Below, piece after piece: positions 20,615 through 30,884 of a stretch of 64,000 nt of DNA. The DNA is taken from contig CM077643.1 in NCBI GenBank assembly GCA_039707465.1, positions 65,846,605 to 65,910,604 on the forward strand, in the 5' to 3' direction. How positions within the stretch are numbered: the stretch's first letter is position 1; each line of letters begins with the position of its first letter. The translations under genes and the position numbers were made by a program. Source of the stretch: Rhabdophis nuchalis (taxonomy: Eukaryota; Chordata; Lepidosauria; Squamata; Natricidae). Below the pieces are notes generated by a model. The model saw nothing but the letters and a program-made list of their open reading frames with translations. It searched no databases and was not told where the DNA came from.

Positions 20615-20945
20615 CAAGGGTCCCCAACCTTTTTGGCACCAGGGACTGGTTTCATTTAAAAAAAATTCTGCGGACCGGTGAGCATGTCTCGGCTGGCATA
20701 GAGGGGGACCTTGGGGGGAAGGGGAACAGGTGGCGCATGCACGTGGGGGGGGGGTGAGTCGGCTCACTCACCCCTCTCGGCCCCCAACGGAGTGAGCAGC
20801 CGCATCTGCGCTCTCCTGCCCCTGGCGTGCGCTCTGCCCAGGGGGCTGCCCCTTCCTCCCTCCTCCTCCTCTCCGGTCCTGCGGCCCGGTTTCTATCAAG
20901 CCATGGACCGGCACCGGTCCACGGACCGGGGGTTGGGGACCCCTG
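20615..20945. mobile_element. Non-autonomous hAT element, family 2 (GGTCCCCAACC ends), inserted in L2
   Basis: Perfect 8-bp duplication atttaagg at 20607-20614 and 20946-20953. Ends caagggtccccaacc and ggttggggacccctg are inverted repeats. The interior is GC-rich with repeated ggaccggt words. A second copy is at 41758-41963. No transposase. Confidence 0.9.
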
Positions 20946-21445
20946 ATTTAAGGTACTAATTATTATCTATGAAACCCTACATGACACAGGACCAAGTTAT
21001 CTGAGGGATTGCGTTTCTCCCATGCTTTTTGCCTGGTTGGTACATGCTGGCCACATTGGCATGCTCCAGATTTCTTCGATTGATCTATTGTCCAAGGTAG
21101 GAGAAGGAAACACACCTTCTTTGCCCTTTGAGATCCTTTTCTGAAATCTAAATCTATCATGCCATTGGTATACCATAAAGACCTGGTTATCCTCCCAGGT
21201 CTTGGGAAGAGATAGACTCTTTTTAACTGTGTTATTTTTATTTGTAAGCTGTGCATATATGCCATCATTTGGGAGGAGAATATTGGTTTTTTATGTCATT
21301 TTTATGAACTGCCCTGTTCACAATAGCCAGTTGAAGTCAGGTGGCGCCTATATTGATGTGATGATCTTCTTTGCAACTGTCACCATCTTACGTCTATAAT
21401 GGGCAGGCTCCTTTATGGTCCTATTGAATTATATAAATAAAAGCC
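20946..21445 (+). pseudogene. Old L2 remnant, 3' half and 3' UTR
   Basis: Continues the L2 reading: attattatctatgaaaccct, then ccaagttatctgagggattg (GPSYLRD block). Later sequence has lost reading frame; it ends near attatataaataaaagcc, which resembles an L2 3' terminus. Divergence suggests it is much older than the copies at 1310, 10379 and 54890. Confidence 0.6.
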
Positions 21446-21449
21446 AAAT

Positions 21450-21850
21450 TTCAAACAAATCAGCACCACAGAATTGTTTTTTTAATCTTATTTTTCTAAA
21501 GTTCTTATAACTTTATTGATTTAGAAGAGTATGTGGTGAAATCTGCACATGTGGTAGCCTCTTGAATGGACAATATCACACATACTGTAGAAGTAGATAG
21601 TGTCCCTGAGTATAAAAAAGGAGCATTTGGAAAGAAAGATGATATCCTCTTCTTGAATAAGGTAGACTGAGGATAGGGTAAGATTATAAAGGATTAATCT
21701 GGTGGTCTTTTCTATAAAGTAATTCATTCACTTTGCCATACAGCTTACTAATGTAGCTGAGAGAAGACCATCCCATATCTGAGACAGAATCACATAGATG
21801 ATCTTTCTCCACACACACCCTCCCCAAATCCCTCTACTGTGATACTAGAA
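21450..21850. other. Non-coding sequence
   Basis: No family assigned. Confidence 0.4.
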
Positions 21851-21932
21851 TATAGAACAATAGAGTTGAAAGGGACCTTGGAGGTCTTTTTCTAACCACC
21901 TCAACCTCCTGCTCAAGCAGAAAACCCTATAC

Positions 21933-22459
21933 CCATGATGGCGAACCTATGGCACACGTGCCACATGTGGTACGTGGAGCCATTTCTCAGGGCACGTGAG
22001 GTGTTGCCTTGTCAGCTGGCTAGCACACATTCGCACGCTGGCCAGCTGATTTTGGCCTTTTGAGGCCATTTTTTGCCCTCTGGAGGCTTCCTTGAAGTCA
22101 CTTCTGGTTTGTTCATAGGGTCGTTTTTTGCCCTCTGGAGCCTTCAGGAAGACCTCCTGAAGTCCATTCCCAAACTTCTGGTTTGCCCATAGGGCTGGTT
22201 TTACGTGCTTGAAGGCTTCAGGGAAGCTCATGAAGCCTCTGGAGGGCCTCCGGAGGGGGTGGGGGAGGCTGTTTTCGCCTTCCTCAGGCTCCTATAAAGC
22301 CTCTGGAGCCTGGGGAGGGCGAAATAAACATGCCAAAAATGGGGGGGAGTGCTGGTTATGTCATGCACAAAGCATTATTGGTGTGGCACGCCCACGCACA
22401 ACCCCCCCTGCACTCCCCCCGCTTTTGGCACGCGAGCCAGAAAAGGTTTGCCATCACTG
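21933..22459. mobile_element. hAT family 1 element inside CR1
   Basis: Perfect 8-bp duplication ccctatac at 21925-21932 and 22460-22467; the target is CR1 sequence. Ends are ccatgatggcgaacc and ggtttgccatcactg. The interior includes several cctctggaggcttc-like repeats. No coding capacity. Confidence 0.92.
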
Positions 22460-22690
22460 CCCTATACCATTTCAGATAAATGATTATCCAGTCTATTTTT
22501 GAAAGCCTCCTGTGATGGAGCACCCACAACGTCTGAAGGCAAGTTGTTCCATTGGTTGATTGCTCTGACTTTTAGGAAATGTCTCCTTAATTCTAGGTTG
22601 CTTCTCTCCTTGGTTAGTTTCCATCCATTGTTTCTTATCTTGCCTTTTGGTGTTTTGTAAAGTAGTTTGATCCCCTAGTCTTTGTAGGAG

Positions 22691-22730
22691 CTCCTCAAAT
22701 ATTGGAAGACTACTTCCAATATTTGAGGAG
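22691..22730. repeat. Perfect 18-bp inverted repeat at a CR1/L2 junction
   Basis: Arms at 22691-22708 and 22713-22730 are exact reverse complements (ctcctcaaatattggaag) with loop acta. The left arm is CR1 sequence; the right arm is an inverted copy of it placed before the L2 fragment. Confidence 0.95.
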
Positions 22731-22734
22731 ACTA

Positions 22735-23244
22735 CGGGTCCTGGCTATTTGCGAGACCGCCTCCTACCCCATACCTCCCTTCGACCTGTCCGCTCCCACA
22801 GGGAGAGCCTCCTCAGGGTGCCGTCTGCCGGTCAATGCCGGCTGGCGGCTCCCAGGGGAAGGGCCTTCTCTGTGGTGGGTCCGGCCCTCTGGAATGACCT
22901 GCCCCCCGATCTTCACACCATTACTGACCTACGCCTCTTCCGTCAGATGCTCAAAATGCATTTTTTCCATCTGGCCGGCCTGGCATAGATTAAGGGATTA
23001 AGGGTCCTAACAAGGAGAAGGGCGGGGTATAAATTTAATAAAATAAAATAAATAAATAAATAAAATAAAATTTAAAGTTAATTTTAGTGGTCTTAACTAT
23101 TTTTAGCACAGATTTTATTATTTAATTCCATTTTATATTATATGTATGTGTTGTGGTTTTTACTTTTTCTGTGCACCGCCCTGAGTCCTACCACGGAGAA
23201 TAGGGTGGTATATAAATTTGAAAAATAAAATAAAATAAAACAAT
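22735..23244 (+). mobile_element. Short L2-clade LINE 3' fragment inside CR1, with two L2-type 3' termini
   Basis: 22735-22985 codes for the last part of an L2 ORF2 (LRDRLLPHTSLRPVRSHRES through ALWNDLPPDLH). An L2 3' terminus (ggggtataaatttaataaa) appears at about 23008-23065. A second 3' UTR and terminus run from 23066 to 23244 (caccgccctgagtcctacc, ggtatataaatttg). So one short L2 tail was added within, or before, another. Confidence 0.8.
22749..22988 (+). pseudogene. L2 ORF2 C-terminal fragment
   Basis: 79 codons with VRSHRESLLRVPSAGQC, RAFSVVGPALWNDLPPD and a final FFHLAGLA matching the C termini of the longer L2 copies. No catalytic residues. Confidence 0.8.
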
Positions 23245-23279
23245 ACTATCATGTCTCCTCCTTGTCCCCAACACAGTGT

Positions 23280-24115
23280 TTTACACAAATGCTGTTTTAC
23301 CTGGCTTTTGCTGCCCATTGTAACATCTCAGAGGTGAAAAGAAACACATCACAATCAGAATTTGTTTGGCAGAACAAATCAGGTTCCAATCTGGAAAATT
23401 AATACCTATTTGAATTACCCATTCTCCCTTCTATTTTGAAGTCTAGTTGAATCTGATTTTCATTCCTAGATTGATGGCTTTTTTAACACTTGTATTAAAG
23501 TTTTCCAAGGGCAGCTGAAATGTTGCTGTTCCTTGGGGAACTGTATAACACAAAACACACATTCTTGAACATGTGTAGCACAAAAAGTAATTTCTCAAGG
23601 ACAATCTTGTCTATTTAATGTCTTCACCACTAGACTATCGTGCCACCATGTATTGCTAATAGACTTCGCCGGAAGTAATCTGGATTTTCTCTGCCATTCC
23701 TTCCATTTGAACGGCCTAGAAGGATAAAGTTGTTAAATGATGTATTGTCTATTTCTCCTAAGGACAGGCAAGGGAGAATGTTTATTGCTGTATTATTATT
23801 TTTTGCCAGTACTACATGAGAGTATCGTTTTCTACTGTCAGTCTAATCAGACAAATATATAGGTAAAAGTAACATAGGTAAGACCAGAATCTATCTATTA
23901 TCCTGGCAATTACCATGTCTTGAAATACTGTGTGTCGGCATTTTCTCTTCAAACTAATGGTATGCAGCAAAATATTCTGATTGGAAGAGTAGGCTATGGA
24001 TCCTAGCAGGTACAGAATAGAAAGAGCATGTTTGGGGTAAAACTGGGCTTTGATTATACTTGTGGCAATCTGACAAAAATGTATTAAAACTGGCTGTTCT
24101 TATCACTATCAAGGA
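23280..24115. other. Non-coding sequence containing one copy of a 62-bp repeat
   Basis: No gene or known family, apart from the repeat at 23617-23678. Confidence 0.45.
23617..23678. repeat. 62-bp exact direct repeat, copy 1
   Basis: Identical over 62 bases to 24442-24503. About half is the start of a tRNA-like SINE (caccactagactatcgtgcc, reversed). The other half is sequence outside the SINE head. Flanks on both sides are unrelated to those of copy 2. Confidence 0.95.
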
Positions 24116-24117
24116 AT

Positions 24118-24475
24118 GCTGGCCTGGGTATGACACCGGGAATCAATCTGGCTGGATGCCCTTCCTGATGCCTATGTGGAGTTCACAGCAAATATTTTTC
24201 TCTTCGTGCACTGATTCTCTTTGTGCCTCTGCTTAGGATTCAGAGGTGAGTTTCTGCTGGATCGGCCTGGATCGGGCAAAATGGTAGTGGTGGTGGTGGG
24301 AGGCTCCACCCACCTGGATGCTTCTGTGCATGTACAGAAGTGTCACACACATGAGCATGTGTGCATGAGAGAACCGGTAGTAAAAAAATATGGAAACCCA
24401 CCACTGCTAGGACTGAATTCTCAACCTTCGAGTGGGAGGTAAATGTCTTCACCACTAGACTATCGTGCCACCATG
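24118..24475 (-). mobile_element. tRNA-derived SINE split by a hAT
   Basis: Reading the minus strand from about 24475: a tRNA-like head ggcacgatagtctagtgg (A box) and gaaggttgagaattcagtcc (B box), then a hAT, then a body and the LINE-like tail at 24150-24175 (reversed; ggctggatgcccttcctgat on the plus strand). That tail motif is widespread in vertebrate SINEs. Confidence 0.7.
24241..24406. mobile_element. Short hAT element (CAGAGGTG ends) inside a SINE
   Basis: Flanks ttaggatt (24233-24240) and ctaggact (24407-24414) match at 6 of 8. Ends cagaggtgagtttctg and gaaacccaccactg are inverted repeats. It carries the gagaaccggtagtaaaaa word also found in the elements at 46703, 47110 and 63626. Confidence 0.8.
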
Positions 24476-24503
24476 TATTGCTAATAGACTTCGCCGGAAG
24501 TAA
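24442..24503. repeat. 62-bp exact direct repeat, copy 2
   Basis: Identical to 23617-23678. Here it includes the start of the SINE at 24118-24475 and 28 bp beyond it. Confidence 0.95.
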
Positions 24504-24509
24504 ACTGAA

Positions 24510-26770
24510 TATGAACTTCAGAAATAAATAATGTATAAATATAAACAAATATTATTAGTGGCTTACTGGGTGCTATATCAAAATGGCCAGCTACTTAGAA
24601 AATCTGTGCATTGAAAAGCTTCTATCTGTCAATAACAAAATGCCACATTGCTTGGATCCTTACACATACTACGCTAAAGTATTACAACATTCTAGATTCT
24701 TGGGAAATACTCTGTGTGAACGAAGACCAACACTAGCTAAAGAACTGGTAGTTATGATTTCACATTGTTGTATTTGTAATAGCAATCCAGCTGAACGTGG
24801 AGCTTTTCCAGAGTATGCGGGGGTTGACAACAGATGCTATTTTAGGTTATAGGTTTTTGTAGTTTGGATTCTTATTATATGCTGTTTCACTACCTGTTGT
24901 GAGTATCTAGGAGTCAATCTGTGATTGTGATCGGATATCAGTGCAATAAATAAATAATAAACAAAACAAAATAAAGTGAATAAGATTCATAACAAAACTG
25001 TATACTAAGCAAAAAAGAAGGGGAATGGTTCAAAAGGAAGGGGAAGACCCTGAAAGCTGCAGCTTGATGAAGTTGAGGAAATGAAAAAAGAGAGTACAAA
25101 GAAGTTTAAAGAACAAAGGCAGAGAATGGAAGTGGGGAAAACTAGAATAATTCACAAAGATAAAAAGATATGTATAAGTACAATGAAAAGTGTAGATTCA
25201 GATTCAATTATATTTACTTTTCTTATCTCATACATTTAATTTCCTTGGGTTATGATTTCTTTCTCCCTTTGTTTGCATAGCATTGGTTATCTCAATGGGA
25301 ATCTATATCCATGATATCCATATTAGACTAAGTGATCTGCCTTAGTTGTTCTCAGTCTGAGATGTGCATATGAGAATGGGCAGTAGCAGAATGATCTGTT
25401 GGCTACTTGCTTGCTTGATAATTCAGTCACTGCAGCAGTAAAGATAATGGATAAGTTCACACAATTATGGCAACGAGGATCTATTTTTTCCAATCTTGTG
25501 ATGACTTCTTTCATTTTTGTCTACAGTAAAGTTTTTAATCTAGCCAAGTCACATTTGGGAGTCTTCTGCCGAGTCTAGCCAAGAATCAGATTAAGAGTTT
25601 AATGTCTCAATGCCTGTGATTTACTAGAAACTGGGTATGAGCCTGGTAGGCCTTGCTGAAGATATTTCTGTTTGTAAATAAATAAAAATATTATTCCTAT
25701 GGCTTAATTGTCTTTGAATATGTGACAATGCAGTAGCTTTTTATTTCTTAATTTAGGAATCTTTTCAGAGTTTCTATAAATTTTAATAGGCTGATATATT
25801 TTTCAAGAATATTCCATTTATTGGGTTTTGTAGATGAAGGAGCTTATATGATATCTTAATTTAAATTGTATTTGCTCATAACTGGTTTATAATGCTATTT
25901 TTAACTACGTTGGGTTCATTTTGGCTTTAAGTGCAAGGCATAAATCCAGATAATTATGAAATCTAATATAGTCATAATAATTTGGACGCTAGAATCATTA
26001 TTTGATCATTTCTATTCCTATTCTTCTCATTACTATCTTCTGTGAAAGTACTATGCAAAAGCTGTAAGTAAACATAAACACAAATAACTTTAAATCTTTA
26101 AAGTGGTGGGGTTTGCACAAGTATTTTAATAGCAGAATCAGTATGGGATTATCTTCCAGGGGAACATATATTCTTTCAACGTCATTTCTTGATATTGTCT
26201 GTTAAAAAAAAGTAGATGGTGATATGTAAGTCTTCCATTTCAGACTTCTAGAGAATCACAGACAGTCAAAATAGGAAGGTTACGTTCCTATTTTTGAGAG
26301 TTCAGTCCTTTTTATAGAGAGCTATCACAAAAGATTGCCATGTTTGTAGCACTGTTCTATTCAAAGGGTTCACCAGATGATATTGAATTTCAAAGACAAA
26401 AAAAAATCAGAAAAAGAAGTTGTCTATCAGCTTATCATACAGATACGTGTCATTTGGTCCTAGTTGTCTCTCCTATGCTGTATTTCTTCTTAAGGAAATG
26501 GAAAGCAACTGGGAATATAGATGTGCAAACTGTAAATAAGGCATGAAGGCATTAATGTGAGAGAGTCTCAGACAACTAACTAATATGTAAAAGTTATGAA
26601 TTGTTTGCCACAGCAAGTATGTAGGGACTGAAATAGTTTATTTATAATGATTTCTAAATTTACGTCTATATCTATACCTTATACATTTTTGAAAGTTTAG
26701 AGTCACATACACATATACATTTTTGATATTCACTAAGAGATCTGTTAAGGTATCTATAGCAGATGGAAGC
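24510..26770. other. Non-coding AT-rich sequence
   Basis: No exon or repeat recognised; open frames under 90 codons without domain. Confidence 0.45.
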
Positions 26771-26774
26771 AATG

Positions 26775-26975
26775 AGCTCCTGTGAGTTAAAGTCTGATTT
26801 TAAAACCTAAGCACCGTCAGACCTGATTAATACTTGGGTTGGGAACTACCTAGGAATTCTAGAACAATTAGTTAGACTAGGAAGATGAAAAAGTATCCCA
26901 GGAGGTGGATGTGGCAAATCTTTTCCATATTGCTGCCCAGAAATATTTATTGATGCAGTCACTGGGGGTGGGGGG
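26775..26975 (+). mobile_element. 5S rRNA-derived SINE
   Basis: 26790-26860 follows the 3' part of vertebrate 5S rRNA: agtctgattttaaaacctaa, then gcaccgtcagacctgattaa and tacttgggttgggaactacc correspond to the 5S A-box/intermediate/C-box region (GATCTCGGAAGCTAAGC, GGTTAGTACTTGGATGGGAG). The downstream part (cccaggaggtggatgtggca, gatgcagtcactggggg) resembles the tail of the tRNA SINE at 58820. So this looks like a SINE rather than a plain 5S pseudogene. Confidence 0.7.
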
Positions 26976-27139
26976 GTGGGGGTTGAGTTCAACTGGAGGA
27001 TCTGTTTATCTTTCTATCTATCAAAATGAAATTTAACACTTGGGCAATTTCAGTCATTAGATACACAGCTGGAATAGTGGACTAGTTTCAAGCAGAACTA
27101 AAAGTCCTGGATAGGAATACCAGAAAAGTAATGACAATA

Positions 27140-27690
27140 AATCATGCCCTTCATGCATGCAGCAATGTTGACAGACCAAGGAAAACAAGTGACATGGAAT
27201 ATTGCAAGAAGACCAGACAGTTGGAAGAATATCTGAAGGACAGTGAAGAAGTTACACCATAGCTAAGTGCACATGAAGACTTTCTGAATACCAGAGTGAT
27301 CAAGCTGGCCTCCAAGACAGACAAAACGAAGACAGGAAAAGATAGGAAAAGGCAAAACATTACCACAACCTAGCAAAGGGAAATCAGATAACAGCAAGAT
27401 AGCTTAAGAGTAGAAAAGTTGAAGAAAGAGACTGAGGCACTAATTCTGGTTGCACAATACCAAAGCATTACAAAACGTGAATTGAGTAGAGAGCAACAGA
27501 AACCAAATGCCATCTCTGCAAAGAAACTGAAGAAACAGTGGACCATGTAGTTAGCCATTACAAGAAGATTGCACAGACTTCTACAAAAAAATGACACAAC
27601 AAAGCAGCAACTTCAGTGCATTGGAATATCTGCAAGAAATACCATTTGCCTCAAGCAAGAACTGGTGGGACCACAAAATAGACACAGTAA
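27140..27690 (+). mobile_element. Decayed non-LTR retrotransposon C-terminal remnant
   Basis: Frame-broken translation gives TKCHLCKETEETVDHVVSH near 27500-27560, a CxxC...H...H-type zinc-finger-like block. Similar blocks occur at the C terminus of several LINE reverse transcriptases. HWNICKKY follows near 27620. Clade cannot be assigned. It abuts the Helitron at 27691. Confidence 0.5.
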
Positions 27691-28287
27691 TCTATATAAA
27701 TAAAAATGTAAATGTTTGTTTGTTCAAAATCTTAAATCTCAGAACGTTCTTCACTGATTGCTTTGAAATTTTGACACAATGTTGTACTCAAACACACGCC
27801 TGTTTTTATATACATATATTATATAGATGTCACACCTGTGACAGGTAAAAGCAAATGTAAATGTTCATTTGTTCAAAATCTTAAATCTCTCTCTCTCCCT
27901 CCATTTTCTCATTCTCCTCTTCGTCCTCGCAAGGCATCTCGGGAGCTGTAGTAGCGGCGAAGAAAAATTCCCTCATAGACTGCAGCAAATGGGTGGGACA
28001 AAACCATGCTACCCAGAAGGGGCTACGAATCTGAGTCTCTGTTTCCATAGAACTGGAGTGGGAATTACTTCAGCGTTTCTGAGGCAGCGGCTAATGCCGA
28101 TGGTGCCGCTCAGGCGCTGTGCCAATGCAAAACAGGTAAGGCGGGCAGAGGGCGGGCGTTGGAATTGAGCTGTGTCATTTACCATAGCATTCATTTCCTG
28201 AAACATATTAGAAACGTGCACTTTCTCTTTTCTTTCTTTTCCATTTAACCAGACTAAGCCACAGCAACGCGTGGCCAGGTACGGCTA
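27691..28287 (+). mobile_element. Complete non-autonomous Helitron with CpG-rich cargo
   Basis: Starts with TC (tctatataaataaaaatg) after an A and ends with CTAG before a T, the standard Helitron A|TC...CTRR|T insertion pattern with no target duplication. A 3' hairpin (gccac 28258-28262 / gtggc 28271-28275) sits 8 nt before the CTAG end. About 27920-28160 is rich in CpG, unlike the flanks. It has no Rep/helicase gene. An internal partial duplication of the 5' end (aaatgtaaatgtt) is at about 27851-27890. Confidence 0.85.
27934..28137 (+). promoter_or_regulatory. Promoter/first-exon-like cargo within the Helitron
   Basis: gcatctcgggagctgtagt at 27934-27952 is, reversed, close to the ZNF143/Staf site ACTACAATTCCCAGAATGC. 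A strong splice-donor-like aacag|gtaag lies at 28131-28140 at the end of a CpG-rich stretch. This resembles the end of a captured first exon. The source gene is not identified, and function at the new site is unproven. Confidence 0.4.
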
Positions 28288-28565
28288 GTAGAAAATAAAC
28301 AAGTTAAAAAGCTCTGGGATTTAGAATTTAAACAGACAAGCACCTGTCACATAAACACTCTAGAGTTAACCAGTGTTGATAAATAAGACAAAAAAGTCTG
28401 GATAGTAGACATGGCATTTCCTGGAGATAATAGAAGAGAAGAGAAAGAACTGGGGAAAACCACAAAATACAAAGACCTGCAAATAAAAATAAAATGAGAG
28501 CTCCTTGGTACTCTCTGTTCTCGGATTGTTTTCTTGCACACCTTTCATTACACAAGCTAGGTAAC

Positions 28566-28655
28566 ATCCTCAATGCTAATGACGTTACCCAGTTTGGGTA
28601 AGGAAACATCAGCTCGAGAGACCAAGGATCCCTCATTTCAATCCTGAGCAACAAA
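28566..28655 (+). repeat. Unclassified interspersed repeat, second copy
   Basis: acgttacccagtttgggtaa through gagagaccaaggatccctca to caatcctgagcaa matches 17918-18012. Confidence 0.5.
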
Positions 28656-28664
28656 TATTCCCTT

Positions 28665-30279
28665 TATCAGTAGAAGTAAAATGAATGTGGCGAATGAAGC
28701 AGATTCCATCACTTCTATTCATGACATTGCAAAAATCTATGGAGATATTAGAAACAAGATAGTACAATTTGAGCATTAGAATGAATATTAATGTATTGAA
28801 TAGATGACAAAGGATAGTTTCAGAGCATCTAGTTTTGTGAATCTATACCTCAATTATAACTCTGGACTCCCAGCTAGACCAGGATGATCAATACTGTTGT
28901 TAGATGACAATTCTGGGAGTTGCAAAAACATTTGGAAGTTGAAGATTTGATTGAAGAAAGCTGACATTCACGGCTATACAAAGTTATTTCGTGGTCCATT
29001 ATGCTCATATGAATGTTCCTATGTTTTAAAGTGGTACTGAAGCAGCGGTCTTCCTTTAAAAGAGTGTTTCTCAACCTTGGTGACTTTAAGTCCTGTGGAC
29101 TTCAACTCCCAGAATTCCCTAGCCAGCTATGCTTTAAAAGATCACTCCATTATGAAATGGGTGGGACTGGAGGTGGATTTCTCAGTAATGGTTGTGCTTT
29201 ATAGAACTGTTTTCCAAGAACTCAGCATTTCAAAAGACTTTTAAAAAGCATCTCTTTTTAATAGAACTGAAGAAGATTCTTGGATGAGAAGTGAAAATGT
29301 CTTCTAGGAAAAAACAATGTCCAATTGCCTTTTGAAAAGCACGTTTGGGACATCTTTTTTTAATGTTTTTAGCTGGTTGTTGTATTAGTCATATTGCTAT
29401 TTTATTTATGTTTTATTGCTGTGCCTCTGGAAAGAGATTTTATGCCAGCCAAATTATATTTTAATTTTGGTATATATTTCTGAAATACTGTTGCATTAGT
29501 CTGTATATTTATATGCTATACATATTTATTATCTTCACTGGATTTGATTCAGAAAAACAGTGCATAGTTAAATAAAGCTAAATAATACAATATCCTAAAC
29601 ACCTAGGATATTTTGGGATAGTAATCATGTTTTTAAAAATATTTTACTCTGTTGGCTGAAAATTCTGGAAATATTTAGTTTGCTTGTTTTAGAAAGAACA
29701 AAAAGATAGAGGAGAAAGGTTTTGATACATTACTGACACTATGATGAAACATCACTGCAATTACAGTAACTTTAAATTAATTAATAATAAATTATAGACG
29801 TTCATAAAGGCTCATTTGTGCATTAGCAGTTGCAGTTATGAGGTGAGCTCGTCAAATTTACCCAGGATCTCCTATGCATATAGGATGGGTCATTGATCCA
29901 CTGATAAGCTGGGAAAACGTATTTGTAATATTTCACACAATCGGTGGCTACCTAGAACTGACTATCACTACTCCCAGTGAAACAGCAATCTGTTTCAAAA
30001 TTAGTGACTAGGTTCACAATCACAGAAGCCTTACGTCTGCCTATCATTATTTATGTGAAATGCTTACCTAGAATAATGGAATATTTGAAATCTGCAGCAT
30101 AATACCACTATGTTTTCAAACATGCATGTTATTCTCTACATGGTTTTTTTGTCCTCCTTTATTATAGTAAATATTGAGTTTCTTACTCATTTTTGACAAG
30201 CTTTAGAAGTCACACCCAAGATTTTAAGAATCAGAGGATGGCTTCTGAAGGGGAAAAAAATGATAGGCTGATATGGGAA
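28665..30279. other. Mostly non-coding, with small repeat scraps
   Basis: 29060-29135 carries one arm related to the palindromic MITE (ttcaactcccagaattccct). 29262-29340 (tcttggatgagaagtgaaaa) looks like a fragment of an unclassified element. The rest is AT-rich and unassigned. Confidence 0.45.
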
Positions 30280-30357
30280 AATCACAGAAACATATACAGT
30301 AGTTGGAAATGGCCAATTAGATATCATGTTCAGCTCTCTGTTCAGCATAGTAATTAG
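30280..30357 (-). mobile_element. CR1-type 3' end scrap
   Basis: gaaacatatacagtagttgg followed by aaatggccaattagatatca resembles a decayed, reversed CR1 3' terminus. Low sequence support. Confidence 0.35.
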
Positions 30358-30467
30358 AATTAAAGTGTCCCTTTGAAATGTCTATCTTTAGATTTAACAT
30401 ATCTATCAAAGCACACCTAGTAGATAATTGGTTTTACTGGAAACTGGAATTTGACCTCTCTCTCTCA

Positions 30468-30578
<111 letters not shown>

Positions 30579-30582
30579 ATTA

Positions 30583-30877
30583 CAGTGATGGCTAACCTTT
30601 TTGCCATCGTATGCCGCCCACCCCCACGCATGCACTGATGATTCCCGTGCTCCTCCCGTGCATGCGGTTCAACTTGTTGCGTGCCTCTGCCTCTGCACAT
30701 GCACATACATCTCCTGCGTATGCCCTGCCTCCACAGATGCGTGGCAGAGACCCAAAAACCAGCTGGCCTGTGGGAGGCACGCGTACATGCGCAGTGGAGC
30801 TGAGCTGGTACGATGTGCCTGCAGACAGGGCTCTGCATGCCACCTATGGCATGCGTGCCATAGGTTCGCCATCATGG
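30583..30877. mobile_element. hAT family 1 element
   Basis: Ends cagtgatggctaacctttt and ggttcgccatcatgg match the other family members. The left flank is microsatellite, and the 8-bp flanks (attaatta, atctagca) agree at only 4 of 8. The interior has CA/TG-rich words and no transposase. Confidence 0.75.
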
Positions 30878-30884
30878 ATCTAGC

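Larger units (their letters stand above)
21853..23275 (-). mobile_element. CR1-clade LINE 3' fragment, split by a hAT and an L2
   Basis: CR1 pieces lie at 21853-21932 (gaaagggaccttggaggtc, the reversed 3' end), 22460-22712 (tccattggttgattgctctg and related CR1 C-terminal coding) and 23245-23275 (tactatcatgtctcctcc). They are collinear with the copies at 35609 and 43885, so a single CR1 was invaded twice. Confidence 0.85.

Noticed and set aside
20963..21268. 101-codon minus-strand frame
   Set aside because: Antisense of decayed L2 sequence with no recognisable domain.
26790..26860. Functional 5S rRNA gene
   Set aside because: Only the 3' portion is similar and it is diverged, with a SINE-like tail instead of a T-run terminator.
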